Positions 23,277 to 35,853 of a stretch of 64,000 nucleotides of DNA are shown in pieces. The notes under the pieces are model-generated. The model saw only the letters and a program-made list of their open reading frames with translations. It searched no databases and was not told the origin of the DNA. The DNA is from Paramecium sonneborni (taxonomy: Eukaryota; Ciliophora; Oligohymenophorea; Peniculida; Parameciidae). The stretch spans positions 519,861 to 583,860 of the forward strand of contig CAJJDN010000016.1 in NCBI GenBank assembly GCA_905182985.1, in the 5' to 3' direction. Both the position numbers and the translations under genes were made by a program. The number at the start of each line of letters is the position of its first letter. Position 1 is the first letter of the stretch.

Positions 23277-24041
23277 ATGCAAAAATAGATTGAGTTTAAA
23301 AATTTTATAGTCAAAAATTAGGCATTCAGTATAAAAAAAAGACCTTAAAAACTTTAAATTCGAAATACTAGATAAATTACATTTGGTTCAACAAATGATA
23401 GAGAAATTCATCATTAAAAATTGCCAAGTCTTTCTCCTTATGATGTTAACTATTAATAGGTAGATAAACACTAAAGAATAGTTTAAATAAAATAAGATAG
23501 ACAATCTTCATAATAATTTACTCAAGAAAGTACCCCAACTCCTTCTAGTAGAAATGAAACAGATATCAGATAAAGAAAAAGAAGTCTTAATTTAAATGAA
23601 ATAAAAGTTAGAATTCCAAAGATTAATTTAAAAATGCCTTCAAATTATTTTGATTTTGAAATACAATAGCCTATGAGTTCAAAATAAGTGTATCATTTAT
23701 TTGACATTTTAAAGTAATATTATCAATATTTTTAGAGAAAAATACCAAATAAAAATTACAAAGGAAGTATGAAATAACAAGAAAAACATGTTTATGATTT
23801 AATTTAGATTTTTTAAGATATTTAATTTAACATATATAAGTTAGTAGTGAAGTTCTAACTCTTGATTCAATATGAAATTTTGGTTTTTATTTTTGATCAT
23901 TAATATAATAATATTGAAATTTAGATAGATTTATATTGTTCTTTAAATAATTAATGTATATACAGAAGCAACAAATATTCACCTCTTTTCGTAAAAAGGG
24001 TGAAAGTATTTTTGAATAAAATTTATTCGTTTATGAACTGA
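23277..24041 (+). CDS. Unknown basic protein
   Basis: Continuous ciliate-code frame of 255 codons, ATG at 23277, TGA at 24039-24041, no intron needed. The N-terminal half is Gln/Lys/Ser-rich (RQRKRSLNLNEIKVRIPKIN); the C-terminal half is aromatic and hydrophobic (YHLFDILKQYYQYF, LVVKFQLLIQYEILVFIFDH). No known domain. The same frame stays open for about 65 codons after the TGA, up to the eS8 start. A 3' partial copy lies at 24603-25289 because of direct repeat B. Confidence 0.55.
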
Positions 24042-24574
24042 ATTCTTAATAAACAATCTAATTTAAAATTAGATAGCTTAAAGAGACCATTTAAGTTACA
24101 ATAATAATGGACAATAAAGGATGAAACTTCTTTTTTATTTGAAATGAATAGATAAAAATTATAATGTTTTCCATTTTACTTTTTAAATTAAATAAAATCT
24201 TTTTATATTAATTATATTAATATTTATAATTCATGGGAATTTCTAGAGATAGTAGACATAAAAGAAGACTAACAGGAGGTCGAATGCCAATTCACAAAAA
24301 GAAGAGAGCATTTGAAAAAGGTAGACAAGCTGCTATGACTAAATTGATTTCTGGTGAAAAAAGAGTGAGAAGAATTAGAGTTAGAGGAGGCAATTATAAA
24401 TTTAGAGCACTTCGTTTATCTGAAGGCAATTTCTCTTGGGGTAGTCAAGGTGTTGCAAAAAAAGCAAAAATTGTTGAGGTTGTTTATCATCCTTCAAATA
24501 ATGAATTAGTGAGAACAAAAACATTAACAAGAGGTGTAATTGTTTAAGTTGATGCTACTCCATTCAAATAATGG
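23355..24574. repeat. Direct repeat B, first copy (probable assembly artefact)
   Basis: 1220 bases identical to 24603-25822 (offset 1248), ending exactly at the N run 24575-24602. The copy contains most of the gene at 23277 and the first 342 bases of eS8. Confidence 0.9.
24233..24574 (+). pseudogene. Truncated duplicate of eS8 (artefact)
   Basis: First 114 codons of the eS8 gene, cut by the N run. It is identical to 25481-25822 and should not be counted as a second ribosomal gene. Confidence 0.88.
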
Positions 24575-24602
24575 NNNNNNNNNNNNNNNNNNNNNNNNNN
24601 NN
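24575..24602. other. 28-N assembly gap
   Basis: Run of 28 Ns separating the two copies of direct repeat B. Confidence 0.98.
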
Positions 24603-25822
24603 TAAATTCGAAATACTAGATAAATTACATTTGGTTCAACAAATGATAGAGAAATTCATCATTAAAAATTGCCAAGTCTTTCTCCTTATGATGTTAACTA
24701 TTAATAGGTAGATAAACACTAAAGAATAGTTTAAATAAAATAAGATAGACAATCTTCATAATAATTTACTCAAGAAAGTACCCCAACTCCTTCTAGTAGA
24801 AATGAAACAGATATCAGATAAAGAAAAAGAAGTCTTAATTTAAATGAAATAAAAGTTAGAATTCCAAAGATTAATTTAAAAATGCCTTCAAATTATTTTG
24901 ATTTTGAAATACAATAGCCTATGAGTTCAAAATAAGTGTATCATTTATTTGACATTTTAAAGTAATATTATCAATATTTTTAGAGAAAAATACCAAATAA
25001 AAATTACAAAGGAAGTATGAAATAACAAGAAAAACATGTTTATGATTTAATTTAGATTTTTTAAGATATTTAATTTAACATATATAAGTTAGTAGTGAAG
25101 TTCTAACTCTTGATTCAATATGAAATTTTGGTTTTTATTTTTGATCATTAATATAATAATATTGAAATTTAGATAGATTTATATTGTTCTTTAAATAATT
25201 AATGTATATACAGAAGCAACAAATATTCACCTCTTTTCGTAAAAAGGGTGAAAGTATTTTTGAATAAAATTTATTCGTTTATGAACTGAATTCTTAATAA
25301 ACAATCTAATTTAAAATTAGATAGCTTAAAGAGACCATTTAAGTTACAATAATAATGGACAATAAAGGATGAAACTTCTTTTTTATTTGAAATGAATAGA
25401 TAAAAATTATAATGTTTTCCATTTTACTTTTTAAATTAAATAAAATCTTTTTATATTAATTATATTAATATTTATAATTCATGGGAATTTCTAGAGATAG
25501 TAGACATAAAAGAAGACTAACAGGAGGTCGAATGCCAATTCACAAAAAGAAGAGAGCATTTGAAAAAGGTAGACAAGCTGCTATGACTAAATTGATTTCT
25601 GGTGAAAAAAGAGTGAGAAGAATTAGAGTTAGAGGAGGCAATTATAAATTTAGAGCACTTCGTTTATCTGAAGGCAATTTCTCTTGGGGTAGTCAAGGTG
25701 TTGCAAAAAAAGCAAAAATTGTTGAGGTTGTTTATCATCCTTCAAATAATGAATTAGTGAGAACAAAAACATTAACAAGAGGTGTAATTGTTTAAGTTGA
25801 TGCTACTCCATTCAAATAATGG
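24603..25822. repeat. Direct repeat B, second copy
   Basis: Identical to 23355-24574. It holds a 5'-truncated copy of the 23277 gene (stop copy at 25287-25289) and continues into the complete eS8 gene. Confidence 0.9.
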
Positions 25823-26125
25823 TATGCTAAAAAATACAATGTTGAATTGGGGCCAAAAAGAAAAGACAAAAAAGTAGCTATATTATTGAAATATTAGGAT
25901 GCACCAGTTGAATAGACTTAAAAATCAAATTCTTTATAAAAAAAAATTACATAAAGAACAAAAGAGAATGTGATTGATTAATTAGTTCAAGAACAGTTCT
26001 CTAATTAAAGATTATTGGTTAGAATAACATCCAGACCTGGATAATCAGGGAGGGCAGATGGTTATATTTTAGAAGGAAAAGAATTAGAGTTTTATATTAA
26101 AAAAGTTGAATAAAAGAAAAAATGA
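25481..26125 (+). CDS. RPS8: 40S ribosomal protein eS8
   Basis: Small-subunit ribosomal protein. The 214-residue product (family about 200-210) begins [19 protein letters not shown], the diagnostic eS8 start, and contains [12 protein letters not shown], the [16 protein letters not shown] strand, [17 protein letters not shown], and ends with [22 protein letters not shown] at 25481, TGA at 26123-26125. A 24-nt in-frame segment starting GTAGCTATA (about 25874-25897) could be an intron; without it the protein would be 206 residues, nearer the family norm. Very basic, as expected. Confidence 0.95.
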
Positions 26126-26589
26126 TATCATTAGTACATTAATGTTGCAACAGAATAATTTATTTATTTAATTTATCACTATTTCGATGTATTAGACTAT
26201 TAATCAAAAAAATTTTTATCTTATGCATACTACTATCACTTTGAAAATCATTAATTAGATTTGTAAGATCCCTTTTTATAATTATTTTTCTTATATGTTG
26301 ATAATTGTATATATTCCATTGCCTTTTTGGAAATTTTAATAAAAATCAATATATAAAATATTTAAATTAAGAAGTTTAAGAGTAGTTTGTTAATTAACCA
26401 ATAAATGATACAATAATATCACAAATTTAATATGCATATCAATATTAAATTCAAATAATTCAAATTTAAAGAATTATAATTTATTAATACTAAAAAATAA
26501 CCAACCAAATTTTAGATAATTAAGAAATAAGTTTTAATGATTAAATTTTTAGTTAATAATATCAAAATTACTATATACTCTTTAATTAA

Positions 26590-29430
26590 TCAGAAAAATG
26601 TTTTCTATTATTTTTCAGATCCAAATAATGCTTAAAAATTACTCATTTTATGTACAGAACTACCAGTAGTTGTTTTTGGAGATGCTAAATTTCCAAATTA
26701 CTCTGTTTTTACTCTATCTATTATATTTTTTTTATTTTAATCAGGCATAGTAGTTATTCGATCTGAGCTTTTTAAAGCTTTTGATTAATCAATTAATAAT
26801 TTAATTTACTAAAAATATAAATAACAATTACTTTAAAGTCTTAAAGTGAAGATTAGGCCTACTACATCGTTTTTGAATAATTATGACCTAATTTAGTATT
26901 TTAATGTAAGAGTTAGGATGATTTAACCATATTATCTATTTTTAATGGGTTTTAGTAAACTTCACTTTTACCCTTTGTTCCAATAATACGTTTAAACTCT
27001 TGCGAAGACTATAAAAATTATTATTCATTTTAATCTGGCTAAGGTGATTGAATCTTTGACTGATTTATAGAAAATGGTTCTGAAATAAGGGCTTAATTTT
27101 ATAACTGGTTCAAATTGACTTCATTAGATCTTGATGATTTTTCTTATCCATAGATACTATCTCTTGAATAATAGAAATCATCTAATAAATAGTTTGCAGT
27201 GTCAACATTCTTAGAATAATTTTCATTAATACTTAGAATTCTTTTTATAAATTAATTTGAAATTATTTTCTAAATTCAGCATCTCCTTTATTAAATTCTT
27301 CTTCATCAAAATTATATTTTAAAGGATAGGGCTTATAAGGAGGCGTAATCTTTTTATTTAAAATTGCATTAAAATCTATATCCTAAAACCATTTATGATG
27401 TAAGATTTCAATAATTCCATTTTAATTTCCAAGTCTATCTTCTGGATTTTTTTATAATAATGATTATATCAAATCTTTCAAAAGAGAAGAAATGTGAATA
27501 TAACCTGGGAATTATATTTATTCAGTTAAAATTGAATTATAAATATCTTAAGTGTTATGTGAATAGAATGGAGGTAATCCAGTTACTAATTCATAAAGTA
27601 ATGCGCCTAAACAATAGCAATCAACTAGATAATTATGTCCTGTTTTCATAAGCATTTCTGGAGCCATGTATTCTGGTGATCCACAAAATGAATAAGCAAA
27701 ATCATCTGGTGTCATTTCAGGCTTTGATAATCCAAAATCACTTAATAATAAATGACCTTATAAATCTAATAAAATATTCTCAGGCTTAATATCTCTATAA
27801 ACTATATTTTATGAATGTAAATAAGCCATTCCTAAACATATTTCTGCAAAATATATTTTTGCATCTTACTCACTTAATCTCTTAAGTTTTCTTAAATGAT
27901 AAAATAGTTCTCCTCCAGCACAATATTCTAAAACAAAAGCAATATAATATTTTGTTTCAAATGAATAATGTAATGGTGTAATAAATTGATTATTCATTTT
28001 AGTCATAATATCTCTTTCATTCTATACTATTATTTCTTTTGAATTTTCAAATATGAATTTCTTATCTATAAGTTTCAATGCATAAAACTTTCCATTATCT
28101 TTCTTTCTTACCATGTATACTCTTGAAAATCCTCCTACACCTATACATTTTATTAATGTAAAATCTTTCAACCCAACTCTTTTTGTTTATATTGATTAAG
28201 AATAATAAGGTTAAATCTACAGTGTTATTCCTTTAAACACTTACATAGTCAAATTATTTAATGTTAGATAATAATCGTATGGTATATTTTTTGATACTGT
28301 TTGAAATTAACTTATTTTATTTAATTCTTTAATTAATTTAATTAATACCTAATTAAATAGAATCTCCATCCGTTGAACCTGTTCCTCCTCCAAGTTTAGT
28401 AAATTATTTCTCAATACCACCTATTTATTGTATCAAATAATTAAAAAGATCATCTGTTGTTTTATTTTAGTACTTAAATAAATAATGATATCTAAATAAC
28501 TAAGAATAATTACTTCTATTATTTATAATATAATATAATCTTTAATTATTATTCCTAATCATAATTTAGAGGCTCTTCTAAATTTTATTATTTTTATGGA
28601 ATATATGATGAACATGCTTCAGTTTTAAAATGAATTTAATTAATCGATTTTGTTTCATTCTCAGATTATTTCTGATATTATTATGGTTTTGATGTTTCTA
28701 CTTACTTAAACTATTTCTTATTATAAAGAATATCCTCTATTGATTATCTATGATATGATGGATCATCAGATAGTATCGACTATTTATTTTATTTTATTTA
28801 AGAATTCTTTAAATTATCATCTTAGGAACTTTTCATGTTTTTTAACTACATTATATTATTTCAATAGTTATACTATTTGCATATCAAATAAATATTAATT
28901 TTTTTATTTTATTATCGGTGATTTTATTTAATTTTAAGGGGATTGATTGTAAGATTATTTAGTAGTTTACAACTATTTGAAAAGTTGATTCTATAAAGAA
29001 TAAACTCATTAAGAATACTTCTAATGATATTATAGCAAGTGATAAATTTTTTTATTTGAGTATTTACCTTTTTGTATTATTTCCATCAACAGTTTATACA
29101 TTCAAATCTACATGCTAGAATTTTCATGATAATATTTACATTTAGTTGTCCGTTCTTAAAATGCTCACTTTTTTAACTTTACGTTTATAAATTATCTATG
29201 CTTTTACTTCCTTGTAAAGTATTCTTTACAGAATTAACCATTTATGTTATTGTATTTCTTTCTTTTTTTAGATAATCTAATAAGTCATTCTATTTATTTT
29301 TAGATTAAGGTCTTTCTGTCTTTGCAGTTTTTGGATTGCTTCTTGAAGATTTTATATCACTGCTTAATGAAGGTTCTTAGAAGCTATTTCTATTGATAAG
29401 AGATTAAATCTATGAGCTTATTTTCTTCAT
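26590..29430 (-). CDS. AGC-family Ser/Thr protein kinase with long N- and C-terminal tails
   Basis: Large multi-intron gene. ATG at 29430 (MKKISSQIQSL) opens a Ser/Lys/Gln-rich region of some 300 residues; splicing between about 28880 and 29080 is unsure. The kinase domain (about 28175-27300) has GVGGFSRVYMV, ALKLIDKK, YIAFVLEYCAGGELFYHL, VYRDIKPENIL, LLLSDFGLSKPEMT, FCGSPEYMAPEML and HKWFQDIDF. The activation loop and the following PPYKPYPLKYNFDEEEF tail mark an AGC kinase (PKA/S6K/RSK class). A 250-residue Ser/Gln/Asn-rich C-terminal tail ends KQQKTFF with TGA at 26592-26590, helped by introns of about 23 nt. A plus-strand open frame at 26405-27118 is antisense to this tail. Confidence 0.85.
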
Positions 29431-30041
29431 TAACGATGGAATAATAATTTAATTCAAATTATATATTTTATTATTTAGAAAGCAAACTTAGAATTAAATA
29501 CTCTATATTCTATTTTATATATATAATTCTGTTTTTTTTATACTTTATTCATAAATTATTTTAGTCAATCAATATAACATACTTGCTAAAAATAAGAAAA
29601 TATCAATAAAATTCAATTGATTACTTACTAATTCTTAGAATATTGTATCTATTAATCTAAAAATATCACTATAAAAATTAAATTACGATTAAATTGTTAA
29701 TATGTTTCTAACATCAATCTAATTTTGATATTATTTGAAGCCCTTTGTTTAAAAAAACAGTATCATTTTATTTAATTTAATCTATGATTATTAAATCTAA
29801 TTACAATGTTTTCTATATTTCATTGCTATAAAGCTATAAATGAATATTAGAAAAGAGAGTAAAAAAGTTTTGATTAATCAAATATATTAAATTCTTGATA
29901 ATTAGTCATATTTTATTTTAGTGGAAAATATAATACTTTATAAAATTTGTATATTTCTCTTATTCTTAATGATAAAGAATTTATATTGTCTCCTCATTTC
30001 ATTTTAACCATTTTATTAATTTAGTTAAAATTATTTCTTTA
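29431..30041. other. Divergent intergenic region
   Basis: 611 AT-rich bases between the start of the kinase (minus) and the start of the TBC gene (plus). It probably holds both promoters; no further gene is supported. Confidence 0.5.
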
Positions 30042-30985
30042 ATGCTAGCTTCTAAAAATTCAGATACTGAAAATGAAAATAATACAAAATAATAGACGCC
30101 AAGACACAACCTATCATTTGTTGCCATATAAAAAGAAGATTGGAATTAAATTATGGAAGAAGAATCTATAAATGACTTCAGATAGAAAGATCTAACTTTA
30201 GCCTTGTTTTATTCAACTTTCCTTACAATAGAAGAGTATTATTATAATATATAATAAGTCATATCAATTTAATGCACATATTTTCATAATTCAAAGACTT
30301 TGAAATGCCAAATCCTTAAGAACCCAGTGCATATTATGCAGAATTAATTGATAGAGACGTTGGGAGAACTTACTAATAGATACCATAATTTAAAGATAAA
30401 TAAAAATAAGACTAATTAAGAACGCTCCTTCTTAATTATGCAGATTATGATCCAGCTGTTGGATATGCTTAAGGAATGAACTTTATTGCTGGAACCTTAG
30501 TTTATTTTTAAGTTCCTTAACCTTAAAAAATATTCAATGAATTAATTTACAACAATAGAAATAATTATATAGCTGGAACTCCAGGACTGTTTGAAAATTT
30601 AGCAAAACTGAAATTTAAATTGAAGACTTCTATACCAAAATTATTTAAGCATCTTTAAGATATTGGACTTAATGATTTGGGCATTTGCTTCAGCCCTTAT
30701 TATTTAACTATGATGCTTTAAAATACACCCTTCTAATATTAAATACTTATCTTAAATATTTATTAACTGATGGGATAAAAATATATCACTAAATTATTAA
30801 TTGCTATGCTCAAACTATCCAAAAATACAATCATGAAATTAAAAGATGTAGAAAAAGTTAATAAATATATAAGAACCGAATTAGTAGTTAACTTTTTCTA
30901 AGAGATTGAAATTTGCAGAAAAGAATAAAGACTTATTTAATTACTATTTAATATTGGATTAATTAAGCGTGTTAATCAATATTGA
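30042..30985 (+). CDS. TBC-domain Rab GTPase-activating protein
   Basis: 306 residues after one 23-nt intron near 30230. TBC proteins speed GTP hydrolysis by Rab GTPases using a dual-finger mechanism. Both fingers can be read: the arginine finger in ELIDRDVGRTYQQIPQF (IxxDxxR) and the glutamine finger in VGYAQGMNFIAG (YxQGM), followed by helices with LAKLKFKLKTSIPKLFKHL and LGICFSPYYLTMML. There is no other domain; the first 60 residues are polar. It is compact for a TBC protein, and fits simple Rab-GAPs. Nearby genes encode a syntaxin and a tail-anchored TPR protein, a weak hint at membrane traffic. Confidence 0.9.
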
Positions 30986-31286
30986 ATCTTTTTTTTTTTT
31001 GAACATATACTTTAACATCTAATAAACTTTATTTATAAAATCATCTTTTTATTTTTAACCATCATTTGATATATCTCTTTTCATATATCTTATTTAAAAT
31101 TAGTTTAATTTTCTTAAGAGAAACTTGACAAACTGTTAAAAGAATAATATTTGATTATTTATATGTATTCATTAATAAATGTTATAAAAGGCTTATAAAA
31201 AGAGCCTTGTTGATTAATAAACACCTTAATTTATAAAATTGTCAACTACTTTCTAAAATCTTAGAAAATAAACATTTCAAATACAA

Positions 31287-32369
31287 ATGACTGTATGCAA
31301 TTTAATCAAGGAAAGAGGAAATAAATTTTATAAAATGAGTAAATTCATATATATTAATGAAAAGATGATTTTTAGATTGCTTGTCAAATATATGAAGAAC
31401 TTTATTAATTTTTAGAGTTTAGGGAATGCAAAAATAACACTCAATATTTGGTTCAATATAACGGGAAATCTTAATAAGAATCGATTTTACTAAATTGTAA
31501 GAGAATATTCATAATAATAGAACTAAAAATATAAATTTTGAATAATATTTCAGCTACTTATCTCAAACTTTAATTGTTTTAATAAACAATAGAAATAACT
31601 AATTATGTATTAAACTTTGATCCAAATTCTCCGAAAGCTTTATTTCGAAGAGGAAAAGTAATTTATAAAATTATTAATAAGGCTTTATTATCACTATCTC
31701 CATTAAGTAATGAAAATCTTATTGCTTCAATTGAAGATCTAAAAAAAGCTTAATAAATTTAAGAAGATGAATTAATTGCTAGTACTTATTTATAAGCAAT
31801 AGAAATTATGAATAACAGGTAATTAAATCATATAAATTTAATTGAAAATGCTAATTTAACTTATGAAATAGATTATTCAAAGGAAATTCCATAAGAGATT
31901 AATGAAGTAAAACATTTTACAGAAAAAAAGGGAATGGAAATGTTGAAAGATTTATAGAAATAAGGAAAGATAAAAGAGGCAAATGAATTTTTATAAGAAT
32001 TGAATTAAATTTAAGAAGCCAAAAAATAATTAGAAAAAATAAGTAGACTTAATTTTGATAAACCAAAACCTGTAAAATAAATTAATATTATTATTTTAGT
32101 ATTTTTATGAAACTATCAAAAGACTAGGTGTTAATTCTATTTAGCTATAACAAGAATTTAAGAAAATTCAATATCAAAATCTTTAAGATATTAGGAATAA
32201 ATTAAAATAATGGAATTATTGTTATTCAAAAGACCATAATATCAATAACTAAGGACTTTAAGGAGAATAATAAGAGTATCCATCAGAAAATAAAACTTAA
32301 AATGTCTTATTAATTTTAGGAGGGCTCTTGCTATTTATTTTAATTGGTGTTTTTGCAGCAGGAACATGA
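31287..32369 (+). CDS. Tail-anchored TPR protein
   Basis: 326 residues after four introns (26, 24, 24, 28 nt). An N-terminal TPR array is visible (KERGNKFYKMNDFQIACQIY; LNNISATYLKLQLFQQTIEI; NFDPNSPKALFRRGKAL), the last with the canonical NPDNPKALFRRG-type helix of FKBP/CHIP-like co-chaperones. A Lys/Glu/Gln coiled coil follows (about 190-240). The protein ends in one hydrophobic span, LLILGGLLLFILIGVFAAGT, five residues after Lys/Thr/Gln, that is a C-terminal tail anchor. FKBP8-like or SGTA/TOM34-like receptors share this plan, but no PPIase domain is seen. The stop is 23 bp from the convergent syntaxin stop. Confidence 0.8.
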
Positions 32370-32392
32370 TAAAAATATATTATATACATTAT

Positions 32393-33306
32393 TCATTTTA
32401 CAATAAATACAATAATCAATACTATAATTACAACAATAAGGCCACCAATTACATAATAATATTTTTTCATAACTTATTTTTAGTTTTGATCAGCTGCAAC
32501 TAATTCATTTGAAACTCCAATAATATTAGTTTTCGCTTAATTTAAATTTTATTAACCAAAATCTAATTCTTCACCCTATTAATCTACCATATCATCCATT
32601 TAATTAGCAATCAAATTTAATTAAAGAGCTTCCTTTTCAATTAAGTCTAATTCACGTTATCTTTCATCAATTAACATATTTTCTAAATCAATCATATCAT
32701 TTTCAATAAAATCCTCATCAATAGAAACTGCTTTAATTCTTTAACTTTCTTCAGCATGAACTTAAGATAGATTACTTCTTTCATTATTTTATAATCTTTA
32801 ATCTTTAGGAACAACTTTCACATAATTTTAATCAACAAAATATTTTAATTATTCTTATTGGGTTTCTTATCCATGTACCTTAGATTATCTAATTACTGAG
32901 ATTTTTGAAAATTTTTGTTCAAATGATGAATTAATAAAGCTTTTCATAATCCTTTTTTATCTCTCTACTTCTTTTAAATATTATTGTTTCTATTTATTGG
33001 CCACATTTTTTTATTCATTTCCTCTAGCTATCTTTTCAAGCTAAGCAATTAAATCTTTTAATTTTTCTGCTTTCATTTTGAATTGATTTCTAGAAACTTA
33101 TATGTCATTGTATTATCTAAGTAAAAAGATTAGAATACAATTTTGCAATCTATAAAGATTATTACTAGTCATTGAAAGCTTTTATTTCTTCTACAGAGTT
33201 TTATACTTTCTTGATTATTACTAGATCTTAATACCTCCTAAAGAGCTTAAAATTAGGTTTTAATCACCTCAGATCTTTATAAGAGGTTTTCTTCTAGATC
33301 AGTCAT
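32393..33306 (-). CDS. Syntaxin (Qa-SNARE)
   Basis: 294 residues after one 29-nt intron close to the start (914-29 = 885 nt). An N-terminal three-helix (Habc-like) region leads to a SNARE motif: ERQRELDLIEKEALQLNLIA, then NQMDDMVDQQGEELDFGQQN, where the central Q-layer Gln lies in the VDQQGEELD segment, typical of Qa-SNAREs. A C-terminal membrane anchor (YVIGGLIVVIIVLIIVFIVK) ends the protein. It would drive fusion of vesicles with a target membrane; which one cannot be told from sequence. ATG at 33306 (MTDLEENLLQRSE). Confidence 0.9.
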
Positions 33307-33544
33307 AAAAATTTAATTATAAATAATAATAAATAATTTTGATGAATTATTAATTGTTTATAAATATGATATATATCTTTGATTATTTATTATAAAATTT
33401 TATAGAATGTTTTTATTAATTTTCAAAGAAATAACAAAGTATCACAATAAATAAATTATTGAGTAGATTTTTATATATATTAAAATGAAGTATAAATACT
33501 AATTAAAGAAAATTATCAAATTTTAATAATATTTATTTGTGCTC

Positions 33545-34680
33545 ATGAATCACCATTGCCTCTTAATTTTGTTTAGTTTGATATAAAGTGTATTTTGTGA
33601 GCCAACAAGCTCAGAAAAATGGGGATATGGAATTTTAGCATCTTTTGGTGTAAGTATGATTGGATTTGTTGTTTCCATTTTAATAATCATTTTAAAAAAC
33701 ATTAGTAAAGGAGAAACAGCAAAATAAGTAATGAAAGTTTTAATAGGATTTGCTGTAGGAGCATTATTAGGTAAAAATTGAATATATTTTAAGGTGATGC
33801 ATTTATACATTTAATTCCTCATTCATTTGCATCTCATGATCATTAAGAAGAAGAAGTAGATCATGAACATGAGCATGATAGATTATTAAATGAAGAAGAA
33901 ATAGTTGAAGAAGAAGAAGAAGATATTTCAAAAGAATTTTTAACATCTTTGTTATTACTTTTAGGAGTTCTAAGTTTTATTTTAATAGAAAAAGCTTTTG
34001 TTTTTTTATAGTCATAAGTTATGAATTAAAACAAAGTTTAACCTGAAGTTTAAAATTTTGATCTTGCCTAACAAGAAACTAATTCAGAAAATAAAAATTT
34101 AGGTGATTCTCCTGATATACTTGATAAAGTAGTCAGAATTCAAGAATAGCATTATACTAAAATATCTCAACTTTCAATTTCAGAATAATTATTTACTTTT
34201 GATAGTTGGAAATATAAACCAACATTAGGGTATTTAAACTTGATTTCAGATTTTTTGCATAATATTATGGATGGCTTAGCATTAGGAATCATATTTGCAA
34301 CTGCAAATGATGATAATTTTAGCAGTACTATAGCAACACTGGTTGCAATTATAATTCATGAATTAGCATAAGAAATAGGTGATACAAGTATATTACTTGA
34401 AAATAAGTTTACAAATTCACAAGCTCTATTTTCAAATGGAATCATTAATTTAAGTGCTTTAATTGGTGCTTTCATAGGATTAGGAATATCATCAATAGAG
34501 AATGAAGCATATGTTTTATCTTTTGTTGCAGGTAATTTCATTTACATAAGTTGTGTTGATATGTTACCTACTATTTTAAAAGAAGAAAATGGTAAAATAG
34601 CCTTTCTCTAATTAATTTCTTTTTCTGCTGCTGTAGCCATAATGTATGGAATTGCTTATTATGAGCATTCTCAAGAATGA
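33545..34680 (+). CDS. ZIP-family zinc/iron transporter
   Basis: 370 residues after one 23-nt intron (about 33771-33793). ZIP (SLC39) carriers bring Zn or Fe into the cytosol. A signal-like segment and TM1-2 (ILASFGVSMIGFVVSILIII; VLIGFAVGALLGDAFIHLIP) precede a His/Glu-rich loop (SHDHQEEEVDHEHEHD) and an acidic run. TM4 has FLHNIMDGLALG and TM5 IIIHELAQEIGD. The second metal motif differs from the LZT consensus HExPHExGD: Pro is Ala and the second His is Gln. ATG at 33545, TGA at 34678-34680. The 3' two thirds recur at 35086-35853 through direct repeat C. Confidence 0.92.
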
Positions 34681-35084
34681 TAATCGATATTTTATTTTAT
34701 ATTATATTAAATTTCTATGAATAAATGTATGAACTTAGCGTTCAAAAGAAATCATATTTTCAAAAGAGACTCAAAAAATTAAATATCTCTTTATCTAATT
34801 TCTAATTCAAAGTTTTTTATTAAACCTGCAGGATTTCAAAGATGGTTATAATTAGGTTCCTGAAGAATATATGGATGAATTATGGATAATAATTTAATCT
34901 ATGTATATGTGTAAGTTTATTTTTTACAAAACCGAATTCAAAATCTTTAGGTATTTATTCATATTTTTTAGAAAAATTGACTTTATATATATAAAGTAGC
35001 AGAGGAAAATTTATATTCTTTATAATTTTTTATTAATTAATAGAAAATCAATAATTATATAACTACTTCAAATATGATGGTATG
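33913..35084. repeat. Direct repeat C, first copy (probable assembly artefact)
   Basis: 1172 bases identical to 35086-36257 (offset 1173), separated by one N at 35085. It spans most of the ZIP gene and the start of the small gene complete at 35898. Confidence 0.9.
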
Positions 35085-35085
35085 N
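35085..35085. other. Single-N scaffold join
   Basis: One N between the two copies of direct repeat C. Confidence 0.95.
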
Positions 35086-35853
35086 GAAGAAGAAGATATT
35101 TCAAAAGAATTTTTAACATCTTTGTTATTACTTTTAGGAGTTCTAAGTTTTATTTTAATAGAAAAAGCTTTTGTTTTTTTATAGTCATAAGTTATGAATT
35201 AAAACAAAGTTTAACCTGAAGTTTAAAATTTTGATCTTGCCTAACAAGAAACTAATTCAGAAAATAAAAATTTAGGTGATTCTCCTGATATACTTGATAA
35301 AGTAGTCAGAATTCAAGAATAGCATTATACTAAAATATCTCAACTTTCAATTTCAGAATAATTATTTACTTTTGATAGTTGGAAATATAAACCAACATTA
35401 GGGTATTTAAACTTGATTTCAGATTTTTTGCATAATATTATGGATGGCTTAGCATTAGGAATCATATTTGCAACTGCAAATGATGATAATTTTAGCAGTA
35501 CTATAGCAACACTGGTTGCAATTATAATTCATGAATTAGCATAAGAAATAGGTGATACAAGTATATTACTTGAAAATAAGTTTACAAATTCACAAGCTCT
35601 ATTTTCAAATGGAATCATTAATTTAAGTGCTTTAATTGGTGCTTTCATAGGATTAGGAATATCATCAATAGAGAATGAAGCATATGTTTTATCTTTTGTT
35701 GCAGGTAATTTCATTTACATAAGTTGTGTTGATATGTTACCTACTATTTTAAAAGAAGAAAATGGTAAAATAGCCTTTCTCTAATTAATTTCTTTTTCTG
35801 CTGCTGTAGCCATAATGTATGGAATTGCTTATTATGAGCATTCTCAAGAATGA
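35086..35853 (+). pseudogene. Partial duplicate of the ZIP transporter (artefact)
   Basis: 5'-truncated copy of the gene at 33545-34680, starting inside its acidic loop directly after the N. It is identical to the first copy and has no start of its own; it is part of direct repeat C. Confidence 0.88.

Noticed and set aside
24603..25289. Second copy of the unknown basic protein gene
   Set aside because: Part of direct repeat B, identical and without its own start; an assembly artefact.
26405..27118. Plus-strand open frame of 238 codons
   Set aside because: It is antisense to the Ser/Gln-rich tail of the AGC kinase, which reads more naturally on the minus strand with one frame-fitting intron.
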